Below are positions 53,842 through 61,570 of a stretch of 64,000 nt of DNA, one piece after another. Source of the DNA: a virus; the IMG/VR virus record IMGVR_UViG_3300045051_000720, positions 155,465-219,464 of that record; one strand, given 5' to 3'. A program made the position numbers and the translations under genes. The notes beneath the pieces are model-generated. The model saw only the letters and a program-made list of their open reading frames with translations, did not search any database and was not told the DNA's origin. Numbering within the stretch: the first letter of the stretch is position 1; every line of letters starts with the position of its first letter.

Positions 53842-54135
53842 ATGAAAACTCCCTCCGTCTACTGTGTTCTTAGTCTGAATCAGCTAGAGGCAATGATCAC
53901 CCAAGCCCGCCAGCAAATGGCCATTTCTCGGGATCAAGGTCTCCGGCCGGCCGATTCCGTTAATGGCCAAGCGTGCGCAATCTTCTATGGCGATCGGCAC
54001 GAAGACCGGACGGCAGGCATGGATCAAATCTCCTTCACTATGCTGCGCGACTCCGCTTCTAGTGAACCGGTCTTGCTATTCTCCGCCGCATCTCGCGTGC
54101 CGTCGCTTCCCATCCCCGCGCGCGTTTCCCTCTAA
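53842..54135 (+). CDS. Hypothetical protein
   Basis: 97 residues. TAGTCT (53827-53832) stands nine bases before ATG, without a clear -35. SVYCVLSLNQLEAMITQARQ then a beta part (AGMDQISFTMLRD). Unknown. Confidence 0.7.
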   Translation: MKTPSVYCVLSLNQLEAMITQARQQMAISRDQGLRPADSVNGQACAIFYGDRHEDRTAGMDQISFTMLRDSASSEPVLLFSAASRVPSLPIPARVSL

Positions 54136-54242
54136 CCCTCAAGTGTTTACGTCTATGCCTTCCCTCCCTTCCGCTCTTTGCGCCAAGTGTCCGGACGTTG
54201 TTTCGTTCGTTCGCCTTTAAGCCTCTCCCTCCCTACCCTTCG

Positions 54243-54271
54243 CCCTACCCTTACCCGGGTAGGGTTTTTTT
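54243..54271 (+). terminator. Rho-independent terminator
   Basis: CCCTACCC (54243-54250) pairs with GGGTAGGG (54257-54264), followed by seven T. Confidence 0.85.
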
Positions 54272-55001
54272 GTGCCTACACTTCACACACTAGGCGCGCC
54301 TAGGTGTATACCAAGCGCACGCACGCATGCCACATTGCGCCAACGGTCACAGCGTCTCTTAGGAGTATGAGTCTGTCCCTACCTAGTAACCAAGCTCTAG
54401 CATGCGAGCGATAGCAGTGCGGCTCTTTAGTTAGCCGACTAGTCACCCCTTCACTCGCCTAGTTTTGCGCCACTCGCGCGCGACGCTAGGCGCAACTGCG
54501 TCCGGGTTTTGCTCATAGCCTCAGACCGTACCAAACCGGGCTTGCCAACCCTCGCCGCTATAGCCTACGCGCACGAGGCTGTAGAATCAAAAATCCGACT
54601 GTCAGATTGATCTGTGCCTCTAGAGGTAAACCCCCCTTGCTGCGGTCTAGTGGCTGCCGCGCATCAAATCGCCTTAAATCGCACGCAATGGCCATTGCTG
54701 CACAAATCGATGCGACGCAACGAATTGAGTTGTTCTCCCTATTGACAACGCGCCCATCCCCCAGATCAAAATGAGGGATCATCCCGATTGACATAGGGTG
54801 AGCACCCTAACGCGCCTAGGGGGTATTTATTCGAAAAATGGGGGGAAGACCCTACCCCGTCGCGGCGGCGGGGGGCTTACATCCTGCCGCTCAACCCCAT
54901 TTTTCGCAGGCTGCGCAAGGCAGATTTATTCATTTCCTACGTCTGTCTCCCCCTATTCGTTCAGACCACCCTTCAAAAAATCCGCGAGGCAATTTTTCAA
55001 A
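54272..55001. other. 730-bp gene-free region between the rightward run and the mixed-strand part
   Basis: No convincing frame on either strand. It holds many short inverted repeats and CTAG sites, GGCGCGCC at about 54292, a TTGACA followed at once by the perfect dyad AGGGTGAGCACCCT (about 54791-54808) but without a -10, and T/A-rich tracts near 54825-54840 and 54970-55005. A replication or packaging function is possible; nothing proves it. Confidence 0.5.
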
Positions 55002-55322
55002 TTACTGCCACCTTGTGGCCATAGACCCCCTCAACCCACCATTCCTCCGTACTGCCGCCGGTCGCGCTGGCTTCGCGACATAATCATACCTTCCCTCCGC
55101 TTTTTCCCGAGCGACCCGTCGCGCGATCCTGTAGTCCAACCACTGGTCGAATGTCCAACCCTCTGGGCATGAACGCACAACGCGCGATTTGGCCCGGCGA
55201 GGCGACCACGCCGCGATCAGAGCGTTCACTCCCACCCGTACGGCCGACCGACGTGCGATTGATGAGAAAAAAGAGACCAGCGACCTACCCGAGAAAAATG
55301 ATCGGCCAAGCGCGAGACGCAT
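55002..55322 (-). CDS. Hypothetical basic protein
   Basis: 106 residues; start set by a leaderless promoter on this strand. Contains PEGWTFDQWLDYRIARRVAR and a basic, Ala/Arg-rich end. Unknown. A plus-strand open frame over the same DNA looks less protein-like. Confidence 0.6.
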   Translation of the reverse strand: MRLALGRSFFSGRSLVSFFSSIARRSAVRVGVNALIAAWSPRRAKSRVVRSCPEGWTFDQWLDYRIARRVAREKAEGRYDYVAKPARPAAVRRNGGLRGSMATRWQ

Positions 55323-55328
55323 GGCACC

Positions 55329-55357
55329 ATCGTGGCGACGTTCCCTACACCTGTCAA
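55329..55357 (-). promoter_or_regulatory. Leaderless promoter, minus strand, for gene 55322
   Basis: Reading the minus strand: TTGACA (55357-55352), 17 bp, CACGAT (55334-55329), six bases to ATG at 55322. Confidence 0.65.
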
Positions 55358-55409
55358 GCACCAAAAACACGGCCCGCCCGCGCGGCGCGCGCCTCGTGTA
55401 TATCACCGT

Positions 55410-55709
55410 ATGAGTCGACTCCTCGCTATCGACGCAGATCTGAGTGCCCCGCCCTCCAGCCCGAGTTGCTTTCGGGATGTCTCGTTGCAAGCGGCTATCC
55501 ATCACTACGATACGATAGCGATCTGCCCACCCGACTGGGTGGACTCCTACGACACGTGGTTCGCCAGCTATGGGCTCTGGGACTACCTCGACGCCATCCT
55601 CACGCCCGCCGAAGCCGAACACGAAGACATCACGATTCATGTCCAAGGTGGCCCCAACGCGCGGCTCAATGTGCTCAACCTTCACGCGGTCATTCGGATG
55701 TTGACATGA
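55410..55709 (+). CDS. Hypothetical protein
   Basis: 99 residues. TATATC stands five bases before the ATG; -35 not clear. ICPPDWVDSYDTWFASYGLW suggests a small acidic, aromatic protein. Its stop lies in the -35 region of the next gene. Unknown. Confidence 0.65.
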   Translation: MSRLLAIDADLSAPPSSPSCFRDVSLQAAIHHYDTIAICPPDWVDSYDTWFASYGLWDYLDAILTPAEAEHEDITIHVQGGPNARLNVLNLHAVIRMLT

Positions 55710-55729
55710 GGGGTTAACACACCTACCAT
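55701..55729 (+). promoter_or_regulatory. Leaderless promoter for gene 55736
   Basis: TTGACA (55701-55706), 17 bp, TACCAT (55724-55729), six bases to GTG. Confidence 0.75.
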
Positions 55730-55735
55730 GGATTG

Positions 55736-55909
55736 GTGAACCCACCCTGCGCCGTTCAAGCCTGCCCTGCCAACCGGGACCTTTTCTGCTCGCGACCTAC
55801 CCTAATCCAGATCAACGAGGCAGGGGTATGCAAGACCGGCGCGCGGTTTTTAAGACGCGAGCCCAAGGTCGTCAAGTCACCTTTACGTCGACTAACCCCA
55901 TGTCACTAA
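55736..55909 (+). CDS. Small Cys-rich protein (DUF1540-like pattern)
   Basis: 57 residues, GTG start by promoter. Its first part has C-x4-C-x6-C and a later Cys: CAVQACPANRDLFCSRPTLI then INEAGVCKTGARF. This looks like the DUF1540 pattern ('C.v..C.yN....C.a..I.v......C'), small proteins thought to bind metal. Basic tail. Overlaps the next gene by 10 nt. Confidence 0.6.
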   Translation: MNPPCAVQACPANRDLFCSRPTLIQINEAGVCKTGARFLRREPKVVKSPLRRLTPCH

Positions 55910-56172
55910 CCCCCAACTGGATGGTCGAGGACAACCTTGATCGGTCCGTTCGTGACGGAGTCCGGCGCGCCCAGCGGCGCGCATTAGAAATCTGCATCTG
56001 CACGGCCTTTATGACTGCCGACCGCCGCAGTTGGCCGGTAGGTAAAGCCTTCGCCCGCGCCAAGGAGGATATGAGCCCCGACGAGCTGGCCGCCCTCCAA
56101 TCTATTACCTCCTTCGACAACGACCTCCCATGCCCAAGCTCCAACCCCCCGACCTCGACTCATCCGGTCTGA
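55900..56172 (+). CDS. Hypothetical protein
   Basis: 90 residues from ATG 55900. Helical; Pro/Ser-rich end which overlaps the next gene by 43 nt. Unknown. Confidence 0.6.
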   Translation: MSLTPNWMVEDNLDRSVRDGVRRAQRRALEICICTAFMTADRRSWPVGKAFARAKEDMSPDELAALQSITSFDNDLPCPSSNPPTSTHPV

Positions 56173-56402
56173 CCATCGACTCTCATCTGGCCCTGTGGAC
56201 CGATTTCGCGCGCGATGCGCTGCACGGTATTCTATCCTTCCACGGGACCCACTCGTCACCCAAGTCGATCGCCACCCTAGCCGCTCAAGTGGCCGACGAG
56301 ATGCTCAACCAGCGCGCAGCGCGGCGGGTCGCGCACAAAGACGCCAAGGAAGCCGAGCGCGCTAAGGGACAGATTGGCGCAGTCGTTCAACAATTTGAGT
56401 AA
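56130..56402 (+). CDS. Hypothetical helical protein
   Basis: 90 residues. HLALWTDFARDALHGILSFH then charged helix RVAHKDAKEAERAKGQ. Unknown. Confidence 0.65.
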   Translation: MPKLQPPDLDSSGLTIDSHLALWTDFARDALHGILSFHGTHSSPKSIATLAAQVADEMLNQRAARRVAHKDAKEAERAKGQIGAVVQQFE

Positions 56403-56451
56403 CCTTCCCTCGTAGGGCACTTGGCATAGCGTGTGCAAGACCCCAATCCCT

Positions 56452-56850
56452 ATGATCCAATCCTACCCCATCTCGCGCTATCTACCCGCATTTCGCTCCA
56501 TCCAGCCGCTTTTCAGCGCGTTGGAGCAAACCCTCGACGATTTGGCCTATCCGACCCGCCTCGTGTTGGAGGACGAAACCGACGCCGCCTATGTGCTTAC
56601 CCTCGCGCTGCCGGGGTTCAAGAAGGGCGAGGTTGACGTAGAGGTGAGGGACGACACCCTCGCGGTGTTCGCCTCGCGCAAGGGGACCAAAACCGATCAC
56701 GCCTCAGATCGTCACACAGTCCAGAGGTCCATCACCCTGCCCGGTGACATCGACGCCGCCAAGATCGAGGCGCGGCTTGAAGATGGCGTTCTGACGCTCA
56801 CCCTGCCCAAGACCGCCGCAGCGGTGCCGCGCAAGGTCGACATCAAGTAG
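56452..56850 (+). CDS. hsp20: Small heat-shock protein (Hsp20 / alpha-crystallin)
   Basis: 132 residues from ATG 56452; a GTG at 56431 is an alternative. The alpha-crystallin domain covers about 35-130: DAAYVLTLALPGFKKGEVDV, VQRSITLPGDIDAAKIEARL and the hallmark EDGVLTLTLPK. Short N-terminal arm and IK end rather than a full I-x-I. Such chaperones hold unfolding proteins; phages, above all large ones, sometimes carry them. Its end overlaps the end of the opposite-strand gene by 8 nt. Confidence 0.9.
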   Translation: MIQSYPISRYLPAFRSIQPLFSALEQTLDDLAYPTRLVLEDETDAAYVLTLALPGFKKGEVDVEVRDDTLAVFASRKGTKTDHASDRHTVQRSITLPGDIDAAKIEARLEDGVLTLTLPKTAAAVPRKVDIK

Positions 56851-57349
56851 CGCGCCAGTCCACGTCTCCGTACAGATCGTCGGGTATCACCACGTTGGCC
56901 GGTTTGGCGTGTCGTTCGATGGCGCGTGCAAGGGTGGAGGCCATCTCGGCAGGTGTCCACCCGCTCAGTCCCGCCCCTATCGGGGTGAACAACACCTCCC
57001 GCGTCGGATTGGCTTCTGCCCACTCAAACAGGGCGACAATCTGATCCTCGATGTCGCGCAACGGGGTACTGCGCTTCCAACCGGGCCGCTCGATGGTCTG
57101 GATGGCATAGGACGTGCCTTCGCGGCCTTGTTGCAATCCCCGTGCTACGCCAAACACCGCCCAGCGACCCACCCGATCTGGATGACCCACTGGTGCGCAT
57201 ATGGCAGCGAGGAAGGCGGGATCTGTACGCCATGTGTTGGCGGCGGTACCACGCATAGCCAGCCCAGCCGCTCCTGCACCGTGAAAACCGCTGGCGTTGC
57301 TGCCGAACAGAAACACCTGATGCGGCGCGAGGGTCGTTATCGCCTTCAC
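56843..57349 (-). CDS. Macro-like phage protein (FGSN..G.HGAGAA family)
   Basis: 168 residues, GTG start in a GTGA overlap. VFLFGSNASGFHGAGAAGLA, RGLQQGREGTSYAIQTIERP, then helices and VLFTPIGAGLSGWTPAEMAS. The order of 'F.fGSN..G.hGaGaA', 'GLQ...sYaI.T' and 'v..ig.G..g.....' marks a phage family with a macro-domain-like fold, known as A1S_2505-like. It could bind or remove ADP-ribose; activity is inferred. Confidence 0.8.
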   Translation of the reverse strand: MKAITTLAPHQVFLFGSNASGFHGAGAAGLAMRGTAANTWRTDPAFLAAICAPVGHPDRVGRWAVFGVARGLQQGREGTSYAIQTIERPGWKRSTPLRDIEDQIVALFEWAEANPTREVLFTPIGAGLSGWTPAEMASTLARAIERHAKPANVVIPDDLYGDVDWRAT

Positions 57350-57624
57350 CCCTTCCACCCCTCCTCGGGCCGCAGGTTTGCTTCCCTCCACTCATCCTCA
57401 TCTTCGGCTGGCAGCATGACACCCGACACCAGCGGCGTACCCTTTTTCTCCGCCGCCTCGGCCAGTTCAGTCAGATCTTTACGATCCGGCCACGGGCCGA
57501 TCGCCCGGAGGAACAAGAGGACCACGCCCTCGTTCTCGTGGCGCGAGTGAAGGGTCACCCGTGCGGTGTATCGCCTCCCGTCGCGGCGCGAGGTGTAGGT
57601 GTAGCGGTAGATGGGGTCGGTCAT
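57346..57624 (-). CDS. Hypothetical protein
   Basis: 92 residues, ATGA-coupled to the gene before it on this strand. Beta-rich first part (YRYTYTSRRDGRRYTARVTL), acidic end. Unknown. Confidence 0.65.
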   Translation of the reverse strand: MTDPIYRYTYTSRRDGRRYTARVTLHSRHENEGVVLLFLRAIGPWPDRKDLTELAEAAEKKGTPLVSGVMLPAEDEDEWREANLRPEEGWKG

Positions 57625-58115
57625 ACCCTCACCGTCCCGTAGTTCTGCCCGCGCTTGCAGAAGGCAAAGGTGCCCACCACCTCGCCGCGCACCATCTCGC
57701 GCGCGAAGCCCGTGTCGAAATCGTCCATGAAAACGGTGAACGCGCGCGCAGTGGTCTTTGACACAAAACACAGGTACGCTGCGCTCCGCCCCCGCCGATA
57801 CCCATCATAGACCAGCGTGTCCTCAAACGGCGCGTTGGGTTTCCATACGATCTGATCGTGCTGACCGACCATCGGTTTGTCGCTGTTCCATCCCTGTTGA
57901 GTCTGCGGCGTGGGGTAGATGACCAAGCCCATCTCCTCGTGGGTGAATGTGCGGATGGGTTCGCGTTTTTGCGCACCATACCCATGCCACCCCCACACAT
58001 CCGTCCCATCCCAATCCTCGGCGCTTAGGTAGCGCGGGTAGGTGGGTTCGGGGTAGTGGAGCTGGTTACCCCACAGGTCGAAGGGGATGGGGCCGGCGTA
58101 GCGTTTACTGCTCAT
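57621..58115 (-). CDS. Hypothetical protein
   Basis: 164 residues. Trp/Tyr-rich, beta-like (DGTDVWGWHGYGAQKREPIR). Starts 11 nt before the end of the gene before. Unknown. Confidence 0.7.
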   Translation of the reverse strand: MSSKRYAGPIPFDLWGNQLHYPEPTYPRYLSAEDWDGTDVWGWHGYGAQKREPIRTFTHEEMGLVIYPTPQTQQGWNSDKPMVGQHDQIVWKPNAPFEDTLVYDGYRRGRSAAYLCFVSKTTARAFTVFMDDFDTGFAREMVRGEVVGTFAFCKRGQNYGTVRV

Positions 58116-58314
58116 CGGGGAGGTCGAGCGGTTTGGTGGCGGTCAACTCGCATGCCCAGTGTTCCTTCTCGTCAACGGGGTCATCCCACGTGACGAGGTA
58201 GGTCAAGATCCCCTCTGCACGGACCAGATATCCAGTCACCATCCCTTTCCGCTCGGCGTTGACGACGAGATAGATGACCGATCCGATATCGTACTCGGGG
58301 GTGGGGAGTCTCAT
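58105..58314 (-). CDS. Hypothetical small protein
   Basis: 69 residues, ATGA-coupled. PEYDIGSVIYLVVNAERKGM and VTGYLVRAEGILTYLVTWDD are typical of a small SH3-like barrel ('fdiG..Vyl......g.VtGi......v.Y.V.W'). Phage proteins of this kind are common; role unknown. Confidence 0.7.
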   Translation of the reverse strand: MRLPTPEYDIGSVIYLVVNAERKGMVTGYLVRAEGILTYLVTWDDPVDEKEHWACELTATKPLDLPDEQ

Positions 58315-58814
58315 TGCGCGCGAAACTGGGCCTCCAGTGCACGGCAGGCGGCCTGTTCGGCGGAGGTGAGTTCGGGCGGTCCGTCTGGGTCAAACGAGGC
58401 GAATAGCTCTGCCCACGGTGTGGGCGGCAACCGCACGGGTCGGCGCGGCGCGGTGTAGTCACCTCCTTCTATCCCAACGGACGTTAACGCATCACGATAC
58501 GTCAAGCTGTTGCACAGGCCCGATACGAACGCTATGGCCTCGTCCAGATCGACTCGGAAGAACTCACGTCCCTCGTTCACGCGCGCATTATCAAATCGTT
58601 CATGGGTAAGGCGTTCCGCCTCAAATGCATCGTCGAAGTCGTGGTAGTATGCCAAGATCATCTCTTCGGGTACCCCGGTCCCCGCGCTCAGCTCTTTCGC
58701 TCGCTGAAGGGGGTGCTTGCGCGTGGCCCCGATCTTGACCAACCCGGGCATGTGGGGATTGGCCACCAAGTAGACAAAACCTTGGCGACCGTTGTCAAGA
58801 TAGAGCGAGGACAT
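58311..58814 (-). CDS. GIY-YIG-like nuclease (T5orf172 type)
   Basis: 167 residues; ATG 58814 chosen from the promoter, six bases before. Segments GFVYLVANPHMPGLVKIGAT, 'RAKELSAGTGVPE', DDAFEAERLTHERFDNARVN and GREFFRVDLDEAI follow the T5orf172/GIY-YIG plan, with the Glu of 'AE...H' kept. It may cut DNA. The C-terminal 60 residues are extra. Confidence 0.8.
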   Translation of the reverse strand: MSSLYLDNGRQGFVYLVANPHMPGLVKIGATRKHPLQRAKELSAGTGVPEEMILAYYHDFDDAFEAERLTHERFDNARVNEGREFFRVDLDEAIAFVSGLCNSLTYRDALTSVGIEGGDYTAPRRPVRLPPTPWAELFASFDPDGPPELTSAEQAACRALEAQFRAQ

Positions 58815-58820
58815 ACCCTC

Positions 58821-58849
58821 ATGGTAGCCGGGTTGGACGGGTGTGTCAA
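58821..58849 (-). promoter_or_regulatory. Leaderless promoter, minus strand, for gene 58814
   Basis: On the minus strand: TTGACA (58849-58844), 17 bp, TACCAT (58826-58821), six bases to ATG. It is back-to-back with the promoter at 58857. Confidence 0.8.
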
Positions 58850-58856
58850 GAGGGAG

Positions 58857-58885
58857 TTGACAAGACCCCGCTAGGTGTATATCAT
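58857..58885 (+). promoter_or_regulatory. Promoter with structured leader for gene 58949
   Basis: TTGACA (58857-58862), 17 bp, TATCAT (58880-58885). Leader of about 57 nt with hairpins GGGC-aatccc-GCCC and GGCCGA-gtag-TCGGCC just before the SD AAGGAG. Confidence 0.75.
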
Positions 58886-58948
58886 ATCTCGATGGGCAAT
58901 CCCGCCCATTACAACCGGGCCGAGTAGTCGGCCTAGAAGGAGTACACC

Positions 58949-59815
58949 ATGACAGCACACATCAATGTGGACCTCAAGGTCCACGTCAACGGCAACGCAG
59001 TTGCTACCTATACCCACGAGGGTCGCACCTACGTGGAGGCTCGCGAGGGGTCTGAATACGCCCTCTTCATCAAGAACAACAACCCCTTCCGCGTGAAGGT
59101 GGTTCTTAGCGTCGACGGAATCAACGTGGTTGGAGGCGAGGCCGCCACAGGCGAGCGCGAGGAGACGGGCTATATCCTCGATGCCTATCAATCGACCACC
59201 ATCAAGGGCTATCGCGTCGATGACAACACCGTCGCCGCTTTTCGCTTCACCAAAGCGGACGGCGGTTATGCCAAGGCCGAGAAGGGCCTGACGGGCACTA
59301 CAGGCGTGATTGGCTGCCGGGTGTGGCGAGAAAAACCCGCGCCCGCACCCGTCATCAAGGAGATCCATCACCATCATGGTTCGTATGGCCAGCTGTGGCC
59401 CTATCGTCCGCGCTACTATGGCGATCCCATCTGGTACTGGAACGACTCATCTTTTTGCACGCTGACGTGCGGTACCAGCAATGTGGCAGGAGGTGCAGTG
59501 GCTTACAACGCCTGTGCGCAAGCGTCTGTCGACAATGCCGTGCGCATGATGAACTGCTCCATGCAGTCCTCGACGCAGTTGGTCCCAGAGACTAACCCCT
59601 TTGACGCCGGGTCTACGTGGGGCGGGAAAGTCGAGTCTAAGGTTACTGCGGTCGGCTTCGAGGCTGAGACCTTGCTGGACACCCTCACCATCTACTACGC
59701 TTTCAAGGCGGGGTTGATGGCGTTGGGCGTAGACACGAGCCGCGCCCAGAAGGTGGCCTTCCCACAAGCGTTTAGCGGGGCCTACTGCAAGCCACCCGCG
59801 AGTTGGGTAGGCTAA
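58949..59815 (+). CDS. Conserved phage protein of unknown function
   Basis: 288 residues with a good SD (AAGGAG) before ATG. First 130 residues are beta-rich: EGRTYVEAREGSEYALFIKN, VVLSVDGINVVGGEAATGE, GYILDAYQSTTIKGYRVDDN, and VAAFRFTKADGGYA, then GVIGCRVW. This plan ('V.LsVDG.nv..G.......GyvI.p.....i.G.r......aaF.F.....sYa......GvIG') is found in phage and bacterial proteins of unknown function. The rest has a His/Pro/Tyr-rich linker and a Cys-containing end. Given its own promoter and SD it may be made in quantity. Confidence 0.8.
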   Translation: MTAHINVDLKVHVNGNAVATYTHEGRTYVEAREGSEYALFIKNNNPFRVKVVLSVDGINVVGGEAATGEREETGYILDAYQSTTIKGYRVDDNTVAAFRFTKADGGYAKAEKGLTGTTGVIGCRVWREKPAPAPVIKEIHHHHGSYGQLWPYRPRYYGDPIWYWNDSSFCTLTCGTSNVAGGAVAYNACAQASVDNAVRMMNCSMQSSTQLVPETNPFDAGSTWGGKVESKVTAVGFEAETLLDTLTIYYAFKAGLMALGVDTSRAQKVAFPQAFSGAYCKPPASWVG

Positions 59816-59928
59816 GCGCCGTACACCTGCCGCGCGCCCGTTTCAGGGCCGAGCCCGCGCCGCGCGCGGCGGTGTATCTCTCATCGGTGGGTCACCACCT
59901 GTTCTTTTCTGCGCCAACCCCTCATCCA

Positions 59929-60705
59929 TTGAGCAACAAACGCCGTCTGGCCAAAGCCAAGTCTCATCCTGCCACCACAATTCAGCTTCCCGTTGATCGC
60001 AGTCCAAAGGTCCATCAACGAGACAAGCTGAGTCAAACGCTAGCCATCCGACAACGCGACGATCTAACCGAACGACAGAAGGTCATCCTAGAGACCGCAC
60101 TACATCGCGACACCCGTGCGCTTTTTATTGACGGTGTGTGGGGCAGCGGTAAGACCTATCTCGCTGTACTCGCGTCCCTTATGTTGCTTAACACCGGGCG
60201 TGTTGACCAAATCGTTTACATTCGCAACCCGATTGAGGCTACCACGACAGGCAAGCTGGGTTATCTCAAAGGCGATCAGGGGGAGAAGATGGCTCCTTAC
60301 TGTGCGCCTCTCTATGACAAGCTAGACGAGATGCTCTGCAAGGGAGACATCGACTCTTTGGTCAAGGATGATCGTGTAGAAACACTACCCCTCGGCTTCA
60401 TCCGTGGACGCAGCTGGAACTGCAAAGCCATTATCGTAGACGAGGCCTCGTCTATGACGTGGGACGATCTGTTACTCATCCTCTCGCGATGCGGTGAGTT
60501 CACTCGCGTCTTCCTAATCGGAGACAGTATTAACCAGAACGACATCGGGTCTAAAGCGGGCTTTCGCCGCATGTTTGCTACTTTCGACGACCCCGACAGC
60601 AAGGAGCATGGGGTGTTTGCATTCGAACTGCGCGAACCGAGCGACATCGTGAGGAGTCGGTTTCTACGCTACGTGATGACCAAGACGGGGGTCATAAAAG
60701 GATAG
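59929..60705 (+). CDS. phoH: PhoH-like ATPase
   Basis: 258 residues from a TTG at 59929; an in-frame ATG at 59803 overlaps the previous gene and is less likely. Walker A is GVWGSGKTYLA (about 80-90), followed by VYIRNPIEA and, later, a Walker B IIVDEASSMTWDDLL. The rest, RVFLIGDSINQNDI and FELREPSDIVRSRFLRYVM, completes the PhoH fold. PhoH proteins are common in phages; their role, perhaps in RNA handling, is unsettled. Confidence 0.9.
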   Translation: MSNKRRLAKAKSHPATTIQLPVDRSPKVHQRDKLSQTLAIRQRDDLTERQKVILETALHRDTRALFIDGVWGSGKTYLAVLASLMLLNTGRVDQIVYIRNPIEATTTGKLGYLKGDQGEKMAPYCAPLYDKLDEMLCKGDIDSLVKDDRVETLPLGFIRGRSWNCKAIIVDEASSMTWDDLLLILSRCGEFTRVFLIGDSINQNDIGSKAGFRRMFATFDDPDSKEHGVFAFELREPSDIVRSRFLRYVMTKTGVIKG

Positions 60706-60716
60706 CCCATCAAGTG

Positions 60717-60722
60717 TATAGT
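60717..60722 (+). promoter_or_regulatory. -10 element for gene 60730
   Basis: TATAGT with TG before it, seven bases from ATG 60730. No good -35. Confidence 0.5.
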
Positions 60723-60729
60723 CAACGTC

Positions 60730-61437
60730 ATGTCTTACGGACTCATCTATCTCGCCACTAATCAAGATAACGGGCTCAAATATATCGGACAGACTGTGGC
60801 TACCCTCATCACGAGACGCCAAAAACACATTGATTCGGTAAACGCGGGTAGCACGACCTATTTTCACAACGCGATGCGTAGTCATGGGATAAACGCATTT
60901 GCGTTTACTGTGATCGATACCGCCGACTCCCAAGATGAACTAGACCGCAAAGAGCGGTATTGGATACAGTATTATGAGACTCGCGAGCGCACTAAGGGAT
61001 ATAACACCAAAGACGGCGGTAAACTAGGTGCCGTCCTCAACGAAGATATTATCCGCAAAATCAGTCAAGCCAATACAGGTAAAAAACGTTCCCCGGAAGC
61101 ACGAGCGAAAATGTCGGCCCGCAAAAAGGGTATCCCTAATCCCGCGCATTCGGAACGGATGAAACGTCTGTTTCAGGAGAGACCTAGCTGGTGGATAGGC
61201 AAGACGCATACCGAGGACACAAAGAGGCTACTGGCCGATAAACACCGAGGCAAACACCATTCGCCACATACGCAATACCCGTCAGTAACTATACAATGCG
61301 TGGAGACGGGTGTAATTTTCCCGTCCATCTCTGCCGCGGCACGCCATGTAGGTGTCAATCCGTCAGGCTTCGACCGGCTTAAAAAACATCCGAATCAGCG
61401 TGTCAAAGGGTTTCATTGGGTGCGTCTGACAGCTTAA
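60730..61437 (+). CDS. GIY-YIG homing endonuclease
   Basis: 235 residues. GIY-YIG core: GLIYLATNQDNGLKYIGQT, R and H in TRRQKHID, Glu in ELDRKERYWIQYYE. NUMOD3 repeats follow (ISQANTGKKRSPEARAKMSA, RKKGIPN..HSERMKRL), and an HTH-like end (ISAAARHVGVNPSGFDRLKK). A mobile nuclease; poorer in G and C than its neighbours. It sits between phoH and a fragment that resembles the end of a PhoH protein. Confidence 0.9.
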   Translation: MSYGLIYLATNQDNGLKYIGQTVATLITRRQKHIDSVNAGSTTYFHNAMRSHGINAFAFTVIDTADSQDELDRKERYWIQYYETRERTKGYNTKDGGKLGAVLNEDIIRKISQANTGKKRSPEARAKMSARKKGIPNPAHSERMKRLFQERPSWWIGKTHTEDTKRLLADKHRGKHHSPHTQYPSVTIQCVETGVIFPSISAAARHVGVNPSGFDRLKKHPNQRVKGFHWVRLTA

Positions 61438-61441
61438 TTAA

Positions 61442-61570
61442 CCCTCCTACCGCGAGAAGGGTATCCACTACGTATCCTTCACGGAGGATGACATCCTGCG
61501 GTCCGGCATCACCCGCGAACTGGTCAAGGCCCTAGCTGCTTACCGGGCCTCAATCAGGCCAGCTCACTAA
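61442..61570 (+). pseudogene. 3' remnant of a gene, PhoH-end-like
   Basis: Right after the GIY-YIG gene a frame without a start codon reads YREKGIHYVSFTEDDILRSG then ITRELVKALAAYRASIRPAH and a stop. It is similar in layout to the PhoH C-terminal part (GVFAFELREPSDIVRSRFLRYV): hydrophobic strand, 'DDI.RS', then a helix. It looks like the cut-off end of a gene interrupted or replaced by the homing endonuclease. Confidence 0.5.

Noticed and set aside
54155-54220. 21-residue frame MPSLPSALCAKCPD...
   Set aside because: Short, no promoter or SD; kept out of the gene list although the CxxC is suggestive.
54558-54794. 78-residue minus-strand frame
   Set aside because: No promoter or SD on that strand and weak protein-like composition in a repeat-rich non-coding region.
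54798-55172. 124-residue plus-strand frame from a GTG
   Set aside because: No -10 at the right distance, low-complexity composition, and it runs into the minus-strand gene at 55002.
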